Source: Achromobacter xylosoxidans A8 (GTDB lineage Bacteria > Pseudomonadota > Gammaproteobacteria > Burkholderiales > Burkholderiaceae_B). From it: a stretch of 64,000 bases of DNA. The stretch is taken from positions 372,001-436,000 of the forward strand of contig NC_014640.1 in assembly GCF_000165835.1 (NCBI RefSeq), given 5' to 3'. Positions 16,805-31,321 of the stretch are shown here, one piece after another. Each line of letters begins with the position of its first letter. The stretch's first letter is position 1. The translations under genes and the position numbers were made by a program. Under the pieces are notes generated by a model, which was not told the origin of the DNA, ran no database searches, and was given only the letters and a program-made list of their open reading frames with translations.

Positions 16805-17305
16805 ATGCAACAGAACTCCATGCAGCAGGAAGTGCGGCAGGGTCCGGTTGAAGGTCAGGGTCAGCAGCAAGCAATGTTTGACCACGACATGACGGATAAA
16901 GTTCTGGTTCTCAGTGACGCGGATCGCGCGGCGCTGAATGCTCAAGCAAGCCGCGGGCTCCTGTTGGCATTGGCAGCGCAAGGTGCCATGGGGCTCGCAG
17001 CAGCAGTGATAGCGGGGGTTGTCGGAGGGGCGGCGGCAGGTTGGTCGGCGCTGGCGGGGGCGGGAGCGTATTTCATTCCCAATGCGTTGTTCGCATTGCG
17101 CCTGGCTGTCAGCGTACGGGCCGGTAAGTCCAGTCCCTTTACCTTTCTCTCTGGTGAGTTGATCAAGTTGTTCGCAACGGCGTTGCTGTTGTGGCTGCTT
17201 TCGCGTGTGGCGCAGGACAGCCTCGTATGGCCTGCCGCGCTGCTCGGTCTGATACTCACATTGAAGGGCTATCTCTTGCTCTTGATGTTCCGCAAGTTGT
17301 CATAG
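16805..17305 (+). CDS. atpI: ATP synthase subunit I (AtpI)
   Basis: Small membrane protein at the head of the ATP synthase operon that assists assembly of the c-ring. It is 166 aa. A Gln-rich hydrophilic N-terminus of about 45 residues precedes four hydrophobic segments (about 52-75, 78-97, 113-135, 140-160), typical for AtpI. ATG 16805 has a GAGGA site 7 nt upstream, and the TTG just before it is less likely. The next gene, atpB, starts 82 bp downstream on the same strand. Confidence 0.85.
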   Translation: MQQNSMQQEVRQGPVEGQGQQQAMFDHDMTDKVLVLSDADRAALNAQASRGLLLALAAQGAMGLAAAVIAGVVGGAAAGWSALAGAGAYFIPNALFALRLAVSVRAGKSSPFTFLSGELIKLFATALLLWLLSRVAQDSLVWPAALLGLILTLKGYLLLLMFRKLS

Positions 17306-17375
17306 CGCCGAGCAGGTTTGCGGCAAACGAAATCGTGGAATCGTCCGGTTCGCAAGGGCCGGGCACAGCAAATAG

Positions 17376-18269
<894 letters not shown>

Positions 18270-18280
18270 TCCCCCGAATT

Positions 18281-18327
18281 TCCCGTGCTGGCCACCCGGC
18301 CAGCACGGGATAGCAAGATTATCTTGC
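18281..18327 (+). other. Two consecutive RNA hairpins between atpB and atpE
   Basis: A 13-bp perfect stem (18281-18293 with 18298-18310, 4-nt loop) is followed by GCAAGAT-T-ATCTTGC (18313-18327). There is no U-tract directly after either stem, so transcription should continue. They probably act as mRNA stability or processing elements that help set the high c-subunit output. That role is inferred. Confidence 0.6.
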
Positions 18328-18342
18328 ATTGAGCAGTACCCC

Positions 18343-18630
<288 letters not shown>

Positions 18631-18774
18631 GGCACCGCCCGCCGGCGAAAAGGCGGGTCATGACGCTGGCGGCGATGCGGGTGCAAGCTCCGTCGCCGCC
18701 TAGCAAAGTATCGAGTGCTCCGTGACGCCCCTTTCCGGGTGCGGTCGGAGCCGCAAGGTGTTAAAGGAACGACC

Positions 18775-19245
18775 GTGAATCTGAACGCGACGATCATTTT
18801 CCAGATGCTCGTGTTCTTCGTTCTGGGCTGGTTCACGATGAAATTCGTGTGGCCCCCCCTGACGAAGGCGATGGACGAGCGCCGCCAGAAAATCGCCGAC
18901 GGCCTGGCCGCCGCCGAGAAGGGCAAAGCCGATCTGGCTCAAGCCCAGGCGCGCGTCAGTCTGATCGAGGCTTCTGCCAAGTCCGAAAACCACGCCCGCA
19001 TCATCGAGGCCGAGAAGCAAGCCGCCTCCCTGATCGAGCAGGCCCGCCGTGAAGCGGAAGCCGAGCGCGCCCGCATCGTGGCGCAGGCTGCCCAGGATGC
19101 CGCGCAGGAAGTCCAGCGCGCCCGCGACCTGCTGCGCGACGACGTCGCTGCGCTGGCCGTCAAGGGTGCTGAACAGATCCTCAAGCGCGAGGTTGACGCC
19201 CGCGCACACGCCGAGCTGCTCAACCAGCTCCGCGCGCAGCTTTAA
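18775..19245 (+). CDS. atpF: ATP synthase Fo subunit b
   Basis: 156-aa peripheral-stalk subunit. One N-terminal membrane helix (about 5-27) is followed by a long charged, Ala-rich helix that dimerises as a coiled coil. GTG 18775 is the start: AAAGGA lies about 6 nt upstream and the resulting length is exactly that of the family. The longer in-frame extension from 18715 crosses a hairpin-rich spacer and is unconserved. The atpH start is 12 bp after its stop. Confidence 0.96.
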   Translation: MNLNATIIFQMLVFFVLGWFTMKFVWPPLTKAMDERRQKIADGLAAAEKGKADLAQAQARVSLIEASAKSENHARIIEAEKQAASLIEQARREAEAERARIVAQAAQDAAQEVQRARDLLRDDVAALAVKGAEQILKREVDARAHAELLNQLRAQL

Positions 19246-19257
19246 TCCGGGACCGTC

Positions 19258-19797
19258 ATGGCTGAACTTTCCACTGTTGCCCGGCCCTACGCTGAAGCGC
19301 TCTTCAGCGCGGCGCGCGACGACCGCGCCGGCTTGCCGGCCTGGTCCGACCTGGTCAGCGAACTGGCTCAGGTCGCCTCCAACCCCGACGTGCGCGAGGC
19401 CATGGCCGACCCGCGTCTGGGCGACAAGCAGCGCGTCGAGCTGTTCTCCGGCCTGGTAAAGGCCGAACTGCCTCAAGCCGCCCGCAATTTCATCGAGCTG
19501 CTGGTCGAAAACGACCGGTTGCTGCTGCTGCCCGACATCGCCGCGCAATTCGCGGTGCTGCGGAATCGTCACGACGGCACGGCGCAGGCGGAAATCACCA
19601 GCGCGTTCGAACTGAGCGATGCCCAGGTCAAAGAACTGGTTACCGCCCTCGAACAAAAATTTGGCCTCAAGCTCAAGCCCAGCGTCACCGTTGATCCGTC
19701 GCTGATCGGCGGCGTGCGCGTGGCCGTCGGTGACCAGGTGCTCGATACTTCCGTACAAGCCCAATTGGCCCGCATGCGCGATCAGCTCGCCGCTTAA
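19258..19797 (+). CDS. atpH: ATP synthase F1 subunit delta
   Basis: 179-aa soluble subunit linking the F1 head to the b stalk. It is an OSCP-type all-helical N-domain (starting [17 protein letters not shown]) with a C-terminal region ending in the diagnostic [28 protein letters not shown] motif. It is the expected length and in the expected operon position. Confidence 0.97.
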   Translation: MAELSTVARPYAEALFSAARDDRAGLPAWSDLVSELAQVASNPDVREAMADPRLGDKQRVELFSGLVKAELPQAARNFIELLVENDRLLLLPDIAAQFAVLRNRHDGTAQAEITSAFELSDAQVKELVTALEQKFGLKLKPSVTVDPSLIGGVRVAVGDQVLDTSVQAQLARMRDQLAA

Positions 19798-19825
19798 GGC
19801 AACTAACAGGATTCCAGGAGTCAAT

Positions 19826-21367
<1,542 letters not shown>

Positions 21368-21373
21368 GAAAGT

Positions 21374-21406
21374 GATGGGTTAGGCGTCCGCGACGCCTCA
21401 CCCATC
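21374..21406 (+). other. Hairpin between atpA and atpG
   Basis: 15-nt arms (21374-21388 and 21392-21406) with one mismatch and a 3-nt loop, 6 nt after the atpA stop. No T-run follows, so it is an intercistronic stabiliser or processing site rather than a terminator. Confidence 0.6.
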
Positions 21407-21465
21407 CTTCCCGGATGGATGAGGCGCCAGCGGAACCCATCGGCCAGTCTTCACAGGAAAGCGCA

Positions 21466-23815
<2,350 letters not shown>

Positions 23816-23824
23816 GGAACCGAT

Positions 23825-24250
23825 ATGGCTACCCTGCATGTGGATGTCGTCAGCGCAGAGGAAGCGATCTTCTCCGGTGAGGCGAAGTTCGTGGTGCTGC
23901 CTGGCGAAGCGGGTGAACTGGGCATTCTGCCCGGCCACACCCCGCTGATTTCGCGCATACGCCCCGGGACGGTCAAGATCGTTCGTGCCGACCAAGGCGA
24001 GGAAAACATCTTCGTCGCCGGGGGCATTCTGGAAGTGCAGCCGGGCAGCGTGACGGTTCTGGCCGACACGGCTATCCGTGCCGCCGACCTGGACGAAGCC
24101 CGCGCCCTGGAAGCGCGCCAGAAGGCCGAACAGGCCCTGGCCAACGCCAAGGACAAGGCGGACATCGCCGTGGTCGAAGCCGAACTCGCCATGCTGGCTG
24201 CGCAAGCCATCGCGGCGCGCAAGCTGCGCCAAGGCGGCCGTTCGCACTAA
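23825..24250 (+). CDS. atpC: ATP synthase F1 subunit epsilon
   Basis: 141-aa rotor subunit that can inhibit ATP hydrolysis. The N-terminal beta-sandwich ([39 protein letters not shown]) is followed by two C-terminal helices rich in Ala/Arg/Glu (about 90-138). It is the last gene of the operon, with a strong terminator 40 nt downstream. Confidence 0.97.
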   Translation: MATLHVDVVSAEEAIFSGEAKFVVLPGEAGELGILPGHTPLISRIRPGTVKIVRADQGEENIFVAGGILEVQPGSVTVLADTAIRAADLDEARALEARQKAEQALANAKDKADIAVVEAELAMLAAQAIAARKLRQGGRSH

Positions 24251-24290
24251 GCGGCGAAGCTGTGCCCCGGGGTACGCCCCGGACTCGAAG

Positions 24291-24315
24291 AAAGCGGCCT
24301 TTGGGCCGCTTTTTT
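24291..24315 (+). terminator. Rho-independent terminator of the atp operon
   Basis: 9-bp stem AAAGCGGCC/GGCCGCTTT with a 4-nt loop, running into a six-T tract. Confidence 0.93.
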
Positions 24316-24438
24316 CATGTCCGAGCCAAGGCTGCGGCATTCGCCTTTGTGCGAGCCGCAATGCGATCACTACGAATAGCTGGCTGGCGGCTGCAACAGT
24401 AGCCTTCAGTTTTGCCTAGTGAAGCGTAGGGGGAAAGC

Positions 24439-25305
24439 GTGCGAGAAGTCCTGGATTGCGGGGTTCTGCTGGCGCCGGGCCACGAAGGGGCGATGCGCGA
24501 TCTGGTTGCGCAGCACCCGGCCAGGCAGATGCGTGTGCGGCTGCACCTGGTATCGCTGAGTCCGGTGCGTTATGCCGCCGCTGGCGCGGCGTCCCGCGAT
24601 ACGTCCGCAGATGCGGCGGCTGACGCCGTGCCTGAAGCCCCGGTCCCGGAAGCGGACGTGCAGGCGCTGGCGCGGTTGGCTGTGGCGCTCAGGCGCTATG
24701 ACTGCTGCATCCTGCCCGTGGCACCGTCTTCGCTGGCCTGGACGCGCATGGCCTTGCAGCAGGCCGACGCCGTGTTGACTACCCCGTTGCTGTTGCTGAT
24801 CTCGGACGTGAAGGCGCCCGCCATCGAAGACCTGCTGAGCCTGGGCGCATCGGATTTCGAGACGCAGCCCGCCTGCCGGGAGAGCCTGCGGGTGCGGCTC
24901 GGTCGCCTGGCCCGCGCCGCGCAGGGGCGCGGCACGGCGCGGGTAGAGATCCGTGAGCCCGCGACGATGTACCGCGAGGCGCGGCCTCAGGCAGGCGCGG
25001 GCGGATTACCTCGTCCCGCAGCCTTGCGCGCCCGGGTGGCGTCCGATCTTGTCGATCACGCCGTGCCCGGCCCGCGTCATCAACACCCGCGGCTCGCGCA
25101 CGAATCCTTCCGGATCGCGAAGGCGCGGGTGGTGGACGGCTTCGAGCGCGACTACATCCGGCTTGCGCTGTCGCGTCATGGCGGCAACGTGGCGCAGGCG
25201 GCGCGGGCCTGCTGCAAGCACCGGCGGGCCTTCTGGGCGCTGATGCGCAAGCACGGCATCGAGGCGGCGCCGTACCGGCAGGCCGCGCAGGAGCAGGGTG
25301 CCTGA
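24439..25305 (+). CDS. Pseudo-receiver protein with C-terminal Fis-type HTH
   Basis: 288-aa regulator-like protein of unknown target. Residues 75-165 resemble the second half of a CheY-like receiver: TTPLLLLISDVKAPAIEDLLSLGASDFETQP recalls the usual GADDYxTKP end. However, I see no clear phospho-acceptor Asp and the lysine position is not conserved. The C-terminal ERDYIRLALSRHGGNVAQAARACCKHRRAFWALMRKHGI is a Fis-family HTH (about 230-272). A low-complexity Ala/Asp stretch (50-70) separates the parts. The GTG start has AGGGGGA upstream. It stands alone between the atp terminator and hemE, with no histidine kinase beside it. Confidence 0.7.
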   Translation: MREVLDCGVLLAPGHEGAMRDLVAQHPARQMRVRLHLVSLSPVRYAAAGAASRDTSADAAADAVPEAPVPEADVQALARLAVALRRYDCCILPVAPSSLAWTRMALQQADAVLTTPLLLLISDVKAPAIEDLLSLGASDFETQPACRESLRVRLGRLARAAQGRGTARVEIREPATMYREARPQAGAGGLPRPAALRARVASDLVDHAVPGPRHQHPRLAHESFRIAKARVVDGFERDYIRLALSRHGGNVAQAARACCKHRRAFWALMRKHGIEAAPYRQAAQEQGA

Positions 25306-25481
25306 AGCGCCTGCGCGGCAGGCAGGACTGCTGGCGCGTCAGCTCCACCACCCGGGCGTCGCACGCGTCGTCCCGCGCGGAAAGCGCCGTACTTGCGCGC
25401 GGGCAAGCACGGGCCGGCGGCGGGCCGGGATTTGTCAGCCAGGGGAAGTAAAATCACGGCTTCCGATCATCGAGGATAGTC

Positions 25482-26555
25482 GTGTCTGCTTCCGTACTGA
25501 AGAACGATGTGTTCTTGCGCTCGCTGTTGCGCGAGCCCGTGCCCTACACCCCGATCTGGCTGATGCGCCAGGCCGGCCGCTACTTGCCCGAGTACCGCCA
25601 GACGCGGGCCCGTGCGGGTTCCTTCATGGGCCTCGCGCAGAATCCGGAGTACGCCTCGGAAGTCACGCTGCAGCCGCTGGAGCGTTTCGACCTGGACGCG
25701 GCCATCCTGTTCTCGGACATCCTGACGGTGCCGCACGCCATGGGCCTGGGCCTGGATTTCGCCGAAGGCGAGGGGCCGCGCTTCGCGCGTCCGGTGCGTA
25801 CCGAGGAAGACGTGGCGCGCCTGGAAGTGCCGGACATGGACAAGCTGCGCTATGTCTTCGACGCCGTGCGCACGATCCGGCGCGACCTGGACGGCAAGGT
25901 CCCGCTGATCGGCTTTGCCGGCAGCCCCTGGACCATCGCCTGCTACATGGTGGAAGGCCAGGGCAGCGATGATTACCGCCTGATCAAGACCATGCTGTAT
26001 GCGCGTCCCGACCTGCTGCACCGCATACTCGAGATCAACGCCGAAGCCACGCTGCAGTACCTGAACGCGCAGATCGACGCGGGCGCGCAAGCCGTGATGC
26101 TGTTCGACAGCTGGGGCGGCGTGCTGGCCGACGGCCTGTTCCAGCAGTTTTCGCTGGCCTACACCCGCAAGGTCGTGGCCGGCCTGAAGCGCGAACACGA
26201 AGGCCGCCGCGTGCCGGCCATTGTCTTCACCAAAGGCGGCGGCCAATGGCTGGAACAGATTGCCGCCTGCGGCGCCGACGCCGTGGGCCTGGACTGGACG
26301 GTGGATCTGGCCGCCGCGCGGCGCCGCACCGGGGACTCGGTGGCGTTCCAGGGCAACCTGGATCCCATGGCTTTGTTCGGCGGCGGACCCGCCATCCGGG
26401 CCGAGGCGCGGCGCGTGCTGGATGCCTTCGGACCGGTGGGCAAGGGCGGCCACGTGTTCAATCTGGGGCACGGAATTTCGCGCTTTACTCCGCCGGAAGC
26501 CGTAGCCGAATTGGTGGATGAAGTCCACCAGCACAGCCGTTCGCTGCGGGGGTAA
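25482..26555 (+). CDS. hemE: Uroporphyrinogen decarboxylase
   Basis: Converts uroporphyrinogen III to coproporphyrinogen III in heme synthesis by removing four acetate carboxyls. It is 357 aa, normal length. The N-terminal signature [16 protein letters not shown] holds the essential Arg residues, and [16 protein letters not shown] and FDSWGG are further family motifs. The GTG start has a GAGG site 6 nt upstream. hemE followed by priA is a familiar neighbourhood downstream of atp genes in betaproteobacteria. Confidence 0.97.
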   Translation: MSASVLKNDVFLRSLLREPVPYTPIWLMRQAGRYLPEYRQTRARAGSFMGLAQNPEYASEVTLQPLERFDLDAAILFSDILTVPHAMGLGLDFAEGEGPRFARPVRTEEDVARLEVPDMDKLRYVFDAVRTIRRDLDGKVPLIGFAGSPWTIACYMVEGQGSDDYRLIKTMLYARPDLLHRILEINAEATLQYLNAQIDAGAQAVMLFDSWGGVLADGLFQQFSLAYTRKVVAGLKREHEGRRVPAIVFTKGGGQWLEQIAACGADAVGLDWTVDLAAARRRTGDSVAFQGNLDPMALFGGGPAIRAEARRVLDAFGPVGKGGHVFNLGHGISRFTPPEAVAELVDEVHQHSRSLRG

Positions 26556-26859
26556 GTGAGTGGACGCTTCGGTCTAAAGGGCCGGAGCAGGAGGGCCCCC
26601 GGGGACACTTGTGCACAGCAAGATTGCTCTCGGGGAAAACCCTTTAGATGCTAGTTTACAATCTGGGAAGCCATCATAAGTTATTGTTTTAAATAATGAA
26701 TTGATGGTTTTCAAGAAGATTTCGCAAGTTTGCGCAATCTTGTCAAATTCCAATTTTCGATGTTGCTCCAGCCTTTTCCCCAAAGTTATCCACAGGCCGG
26801 GAACGGAGCACGCCGCCATCATCCGGGATCATCCTTCTACATGCACCGTCCTAGCCTCC
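26556..26859. promoter_or_regulatory. AT-rich hemE-priA gap with two DnaA-box-like sites
   Basis: 304 bp without a gene. An exact DnaA consensus box TTATCCACA lies at 26786-26794, and a relaxed one, TTGTGCACA, at 26609-26617. Between them is a markedly AT-rich stretch (about 26640-26780) that contrasts with the GC-rich neighbours. It probably contains the priA promoter, possibly under DnaA influence. I could not single out a -35/-10 pair. Confidence 0.5.
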
Positions 26860-28947
26860 ATGTCTGAAGCGCAGCCAAATACGACCCCCGCGGTCTGCTG
26901 GGTGCGCGTGGCGCTGGACGTGCCCTTGCCCGGCCCGTTCGACTACCGCAGCGAGGCGCCGGTGACGGTCGGCCTGCGGGTCATCGTGCCGTTCGGCCGC
27001 CGCAAGCTGATCGGTGTGGTGGTGGAAAACCCGGCCGAACCGTCCTTCGACCCGAAGCAGATCCGGCCGATCGAAGAGGTGCTGGACGACTTGCCGCCGT
27101 TCGATGAGGACTGGCTGCGCCTGGCCCGGTTTGCTGCGGACTACTATCAGCGGCCACTGGGCGAGGTGATGCTGCCGACCTTGCCGCCGCCGCTGCGCAA
27201 GCCCACGGCCTATCAGGGCAAGCGCTCGGCCGGCGGACCGGTGGCGCGGCTGGACGGACGCAAGCGCAAGGCTGCGCGCACGCCGGCCCAGGCCGATCAG
27301 CCGCCGGAACTCAATGACGCCCAACGCGAGGCGGTGGACACCATAGGCGCGCTGAACGGGTTCAAGCCCGTGCTGCTGCACGGTGTGACGGGCAGCGGCA
27401 AGACCGAGGTCTACCTGCGGGCGGCCGAGAAGGTCCTGGCGGCAGGACGCCAAGTACTGCTGATGGTGCCCGAAATCAATCTGACGCCGCAGCTGGAAAG
27501 CGCGCTGCGCGCGCGTCTGGAGGCGCTGGTCGGGCCGGATGGCCTGGCGGTGATGCATAGCGGCCTGTCCGATGGCGAACGCCTGCAGGCCTGGGCCCGC
27601 GCCCAGCGCGGCGAGGCGCGCATGTTGCTGGGCACGCGCATGTCGGTGTTCGCGCCGCTGGGCCAGTTGGGCCTGATCGTGGTGGACGAGGAGCACGACG
27701 CGTCCTACAAGCAGCAGGACGGCCTGCGCTATTCGGCGCGCGATCTGGCGGTGTGGCGCGCCCATGACCTGGGCATCCCGGTGGTGCTGGGATCGGCCAC
27801 GCCGTCGCTGGAGACCTGGCAGCATGCCGAGCGCGGCCGCTACCTGCGCCTGACCCTGCCGGGCCGGGCGCGCGCCAGCAGTCTGCCGTCGATGCGGCTG
27901 GTGGACACGCGCCGCCTGCAACTGAAGCATGGCATGTCGCCGCAGCTGCTGGACGCCCTTGCGCAGCGGCTGGAGCGCAAGGAGCAGTCACTCATCTTCC
28001 TGAACCGGCGCGGCTATTCGCCGGTGCTGCATTGCCAGTCCTGCGCCTGGGTCAGCAATTGCCCGCGTTGCACCGCGTTCACCGTGCTGCATCGCACCGA
28101 TGGCCGTGGCCACCGGCTGCAATGCCATCACTGCGGCTATCAGGCCCCGGTGCCGCGCGCTTGTCCCGAATGCGGCGACCAGGACTTGGCGCCCATGGGG
28201 CGCGGCACGCAGCGCGTCGAAGAACACCTGGCGGAATTGTTTCCCGAAGCCCGCATCCTGCGCATCGACGCCGACAGCACGCGTAAGAAGGGCAGCGCCG
28301 AGGCGCTGTTTGCCTCGGTGCACGCGGGCGAGGTGGACATCCTGGTGGGCACGCAGATGGTGGCCAAGGGCCATGATTTCGCCCGCCTTGGACTGGTGGG
28401 CGTGCTGAATGCGGACTCGATGCTGTTCGCGCACGACTTCCGCGCGCCGGAGCGCCTGTTCGCGCAGCTGATGCAGGTGGCGGGCCGGGCCGGCCGCCAC
28501 CAGGGCAACGGCGAGGTGCTGATACAGACCGGCTACCCCGAGCAGCCGGTCTATCAGGCGCTGCTGCGGCACGATTACGCGGGCTTCGCCCGCCATGCTC
28601 TGCACGAGCGCGAAAGCACCGGCTTGCCGCCTTTCGTCTACCAGGCGCTCCTGACCGCCGAGGCGCGCGAACTGAAGGTGGCCCAGGAGTTCCTGGAGCG
28701 GGCGCGAAGCTTGCCGGAAGGGGAGTGGGCGGCCGACTTTCCGGGCCTGGACGCCATCATGCTGTACGACCCGGTGCCGTTGCGGGTGGTGCGCGTCGCC
28801 AACATCGAGCGCGCCCAGCTGTTGGCGGAAAGCAGCAGCCGCCCGGCTTTGCAGGCCTTCCTGGCGTCCTGGTCGCACCACCTGCCGTACCTCGCCAATG
28901 AGGCGCGCGTGCGCTGGCAGCTGGAAGTCGATCCGCTGGAAATCTGA
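26860..28947 (+). CDS. priA: Primosomal protein N' (replication restart helicase PriA)
   Basis: 695-aa superfamily 2 helicase that reloads the replisome at stalled forks. The N-terminal 3'-DNA-binding domain (PLPGPFDYR start) precedes the helicase core with Walker A GVTGSGKTE (about 175-183) and DEEHDASYKQ (Walker B). Cys-rich zinc motifs C-x2-C and C-x2-C/C-x2-C (CQSC...CPRC...CHHC...CPEC) are in the middle, and the C-terminal part has the QVAGRAGR motif. ATG 26860 gives the family N-terminus. The extension to 26701 is unconserved AT-rich leader. Confidence 0.97.
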   Translation: MSEAQPNTTPAVCWVRVALDVPLPGPFDYRSEAPVTVGLRVIVPFGRRKLIGVVVENPAEPSFDPKQIRPIEEVLDDLPPFDEDWLRLARFAADYYQRPLGEVMLPTLPPPLRKPTAYQGKRSAGGPVARLDGRKRKAARTPAQADQPPELNDAQREAVDTIGALNGFKPVLLHGVTGSGKTEVYLRAAEKVLAAGRQVLLMVPEINLTPQLESALRARLEALVGPDGLAVMHSGLSDGERLQAWARAQRGEARMLLGTRMSVFAPLGQLGLIVVDEEHDASYKQQDGLRYSARDLAVWRAHDLGIPVVLGSATPSLETWQHAERGRYLRLTLPGRARASSLPSMRLVDTRRLQLKHGMSPQLLDALAQRLERKEQSLIFLNRRGYSPVLHCQSCAWVSNCPRCTAFTVLHRTDGRGHRLQCHHCGYQAPVPRACPECGDQDLAPMGRGTQRVEEHLAELFPEARILRIDADSTRKKGSAEALFASVHAGEVDILVGTQMVAKGHDFARLGLVGVLNADSMLFAHDFRAPERLFAQLMQVAGRAGRHQGNGEVLIQTGYPEQPVYQALLRHDYAGFARHALHERESTGLPPFVYQALLTAEARELKVAQEFLERARSLPEGEWAADFPGLDAIMLYDPVPLRVVRVANIERAQLLAESSSRPALQAFLASWSHHLPYLANEARVRWQLEVDPLEI

Positions 28948-29155
28948 TCGCTTGCGGTAAGGGCCGATGCACCGCCGATCCGATTGTTCTATGATCTTTC
29001 TCCTCTATCGCGCCGGCGCGGCAGGCCCGCTGCGGCGGCCGCGCCCGTCCCCTTTTTCTCGCGTATCACCGGCCCGCTGACGGGCGGCCGCAAGCCCCGT
29101 GCTTGCCGGCCGCATCTTCAATGCGGCCGCCGCGATGCATGATCACCTGACTCAA

Positions 29156-31219
29156 ATGTCCGCCAGCGAACCTATAGCCCAAGGCATGAACCCCGCTCAA
29201 CGCGAAGCGGTGCTGTACCTGGACGGCCCCTGCCTGGTGCTGGCCGGCGCCGGCAGCGGCAAGACCCGCGTGATCACGCAGAAGATCGCGTACCTGCTGC
29301 GCGAGTGCGGCTACATGGGCCGCAACGTGGTGGCGCTGACCTTCACCAACAAGGCCGCGCGCGAGATGGACGAGCGCGTCAAGACCTTGGTGGACCGCAA
29401 GCTGTCCAAAGGCTTGATCATCAGCACTTTCCATTCGCTGGGCGTGAAGATGCTGCGCGAGGAAGCGCGCAACGCGGGCCTGAAGCCGACCTTCTCCATC
29501 CTGGACGCCGACGATGCCATGGCCATCATCCAGGAACTGCTGAACACCACCGACAAGGGCCGGCTGCGCCACGTGCAGGGCATCATCTCGCTGTGGAAGA
29601 ACGGGCTGATGGAGCCGGACGACGCCGCGCGCGAGGCCATCACGCCGGCGGACGTGGAAGCGGCCAACGTCTACCGCAGCTATGCGGCCACGCTGGCCGC
29701 CTACCAGGCGGTGGACTTCGACGACCTGATCCGCATCCCGGCGCTGTTGCTGGCCAACAATGAAGAAGTACGCACGCGCTGGCAGAACCGCGTGCGCTAC
29801 CTGCTGGTGGACGAATACCAGGACACCAACGTCTGTCAGTACCGTCTGGTGCAGTTGCTGACGGGCTCGCGCGCCATGTTCACGGCGGTGGGCGACGACG
29901 ACCAGGCAATCTACGCCTGGCGCGGCGCCACCATCGAAAACCTGGCCAAGCTGACCACCGACTACCCCAACATCAAGCTGATCAAGCTGGAGCAGAACTA
30001 CCGTTCGGTGCAGCGCATCCTGGCGGCGGCGAACCAGGTGATCGAAAAGAACCCCAAGCTGTTCGACAAGAAACTCTGGTCCGATCTGGGCGTGGGCGAG
30101 CCCATCCTGGTGTCGGCCATGGACGGCGAGGAACAGGAGGCGGAATCCATCGCCATGAAGGTGTCGGCCTCGCGCTTCGAGCGCCAGGCGCAATGGAAGG
30201 ACTTCGCCATCCTGTACCGCAGCAACCATCAGTCGCGCATCCTGGAGCAGGCGCTGCGCAACCTGAAGATTCCGTACACGATCTCGGGCGGCCAGAGCTT
30301 TTTCGACAAGACCGAAGTGCGCGACGTGCTGGCCTATCTGCGCATCCTGGCCAATGACGAAGACGATCCGGCCTTCATCCGCGCGGCCACCACGCCCAAG
30401 CGCGGCATCGGCCAGGCCACCTTGCAGACGTTGGGGCAGTACGCCGCCAGCCGCGAGCTGTCCCTGCTGGCGGCGGTCGCCGAGACCGGCCTGGAAAGCC
30501 AGTTGGCGCCGCGCCAGCTGGAGCCGCTGCGCACCTTCACCGAGTTCATCCGCCGCATGCAGTGGCGCGCCGGTCGCGGCGCGGCCTCGGGCAAGGACGC
30601 CGCGCCCGCCGAACCCGCGGGCGTGCTGCTGGACGATCTGCTGGAGGCCATCCAGTACGAGCGCTATCTGTACGAGCTGTTCGAGGAACGGCCCGCGCAG
30701 ACGCGCTGGCAGAACGTGCTGGAGCTGACGGGCTGGCTCAAGCGCAAGGCCGAAGAGGACAACATGACGCTCTTCGACCTGGTGCAGCACGTGGCGCTGG
30801 TCACCATGCTGGAGCGCGGCGAGGAAGAAGAACCCGACGCGGTGAAGATGTCCACGCTGCACGCGTCCAAGGGCCTGGAGTATCCGCACGTATACCTGGC
30901 GGGCGTGGAAGAAGGCTTGCTGCCTCACCTGGGCAAGGACGACGAAGTCGGCGATCCGGCGCGCGCGGCCGAGAACCTGGCCTCGCGCATCCAGGAGGAA
31001 CGCAGGCTGATGTACGTGGGCATCACGCGCGCGCAGCGCAGCCTGAACCTGAGCTGGTGCAAGCGCCGGCGCCGGGCGCGCGAGGACCTGGTGCGCGAGC
31101 CTTCGCGCTTCATCGAGGAAATGGGCCTGGGCGACGTGCGCGTGCAGGAAGACGAGGCCACCGCCGCGATGAATCCCAAAGAACGCATGGCCATGCTCAA
31201 GGCGCTGCTGAAGAAATAG
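29156..31219 (+). CDS. rep: ATP-dependent DNA helicase Rep (UvrD/Rep family)
   Basis: About 687-aa superfamily 1A helicase. Motif I is AGAGSGKT, Ia TFTNKAAREM, II VDEYQDTN, III VGDDDQAIYAWRGA, IV NYRS, V STLHASKGLEYPHV and VI YVGITRAQ. The size and the NPAQREAV start favour Rep, which clears proteins ahead of the fork, over UvrD. ATG 29156 is my choice, but ATG 29186 fits the E. coli N-terminus about as well. Neither has a strong ribosome binding site. It follows priA at 208 bp, grouping two replication-restart helicases. Confidence 0.93.
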   Translation: MSASEPIAQGMNPAQREAVLYLDGPCLVLAGAGSGKTRVITQKIAYLLRECGYMGRNVVALTFTNKAAREMDERVKTLVDRKLSKGLIISTFHSLGVKMLREEARNAGLKPTFSILDADDAMAIIQELLNTTDKGRLRHVQGIISLWKNGLMEPDDAAREAITPADVEAANVYRSYAATLAAYQAVDFDDLIRIPALLLANNEEVRTRWQNRVRYLLVDEYQDTNVCQYRLVQLLTGSRAMFTAVGDDDQAIYAWRGATIENLAKLTTDYPNIKLIKLEQNYRSVQRILAAANQVIEKNPKLFDKKLWSDLGVGEPILVSAMDGEEQEAESIAMKVSASRFERQAQWKDFAILYRSNHQSRILEQALRNLKIPYTISGGQSFFDKTEVRDVLAYLRILANDEDDPAFIRAATTPKRGIGQATLQTLGQYAASRELSLLAAVAETGLESQLAPRQLEPLRTFTEFIRRMQWRAGRGAASGKDAAPAEPAGVLLDDLLEAIQYERYLYELFEERPAQTRWQNVLELTGWLKRKAEEDNMTLFDLVQHVALVTMLERGEEEEPDAVKMSTLHASKGLEYPHVYLAGVEEGLLPHLGKDDEVGDPARAAENLASRIQEERRLMYVGITRAQRSLNLSWCKRRRRAREDLVREPSRFIEEMGLGDVRVQEDEATAAMNPKERMAMLKALLKK

Positions 31220-31321
31220 GGGCGGGGCAGCGGCTTGTGAAAAGCCGCGGGCTGCTCCTACACTGGACTGCGCCCGTCCCGCGGTCCGGGGCGGCAACCC
31301 CGCGGATCGAAGGAGCGCGCC

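Noticed and set aside
18650..18774. Possible upstream start of atpF at 18715
   Set aside because: It would add 20 unconserved residues; GTG 18775 has AAAGGA upstream and gives the standard 156-aa b subunit.
25432..25454. Possible hemE promoter TTGTCA/TAAAAT
   Set aside because: The spacer is only 11 bp, too short for a sigma-70 promoter.
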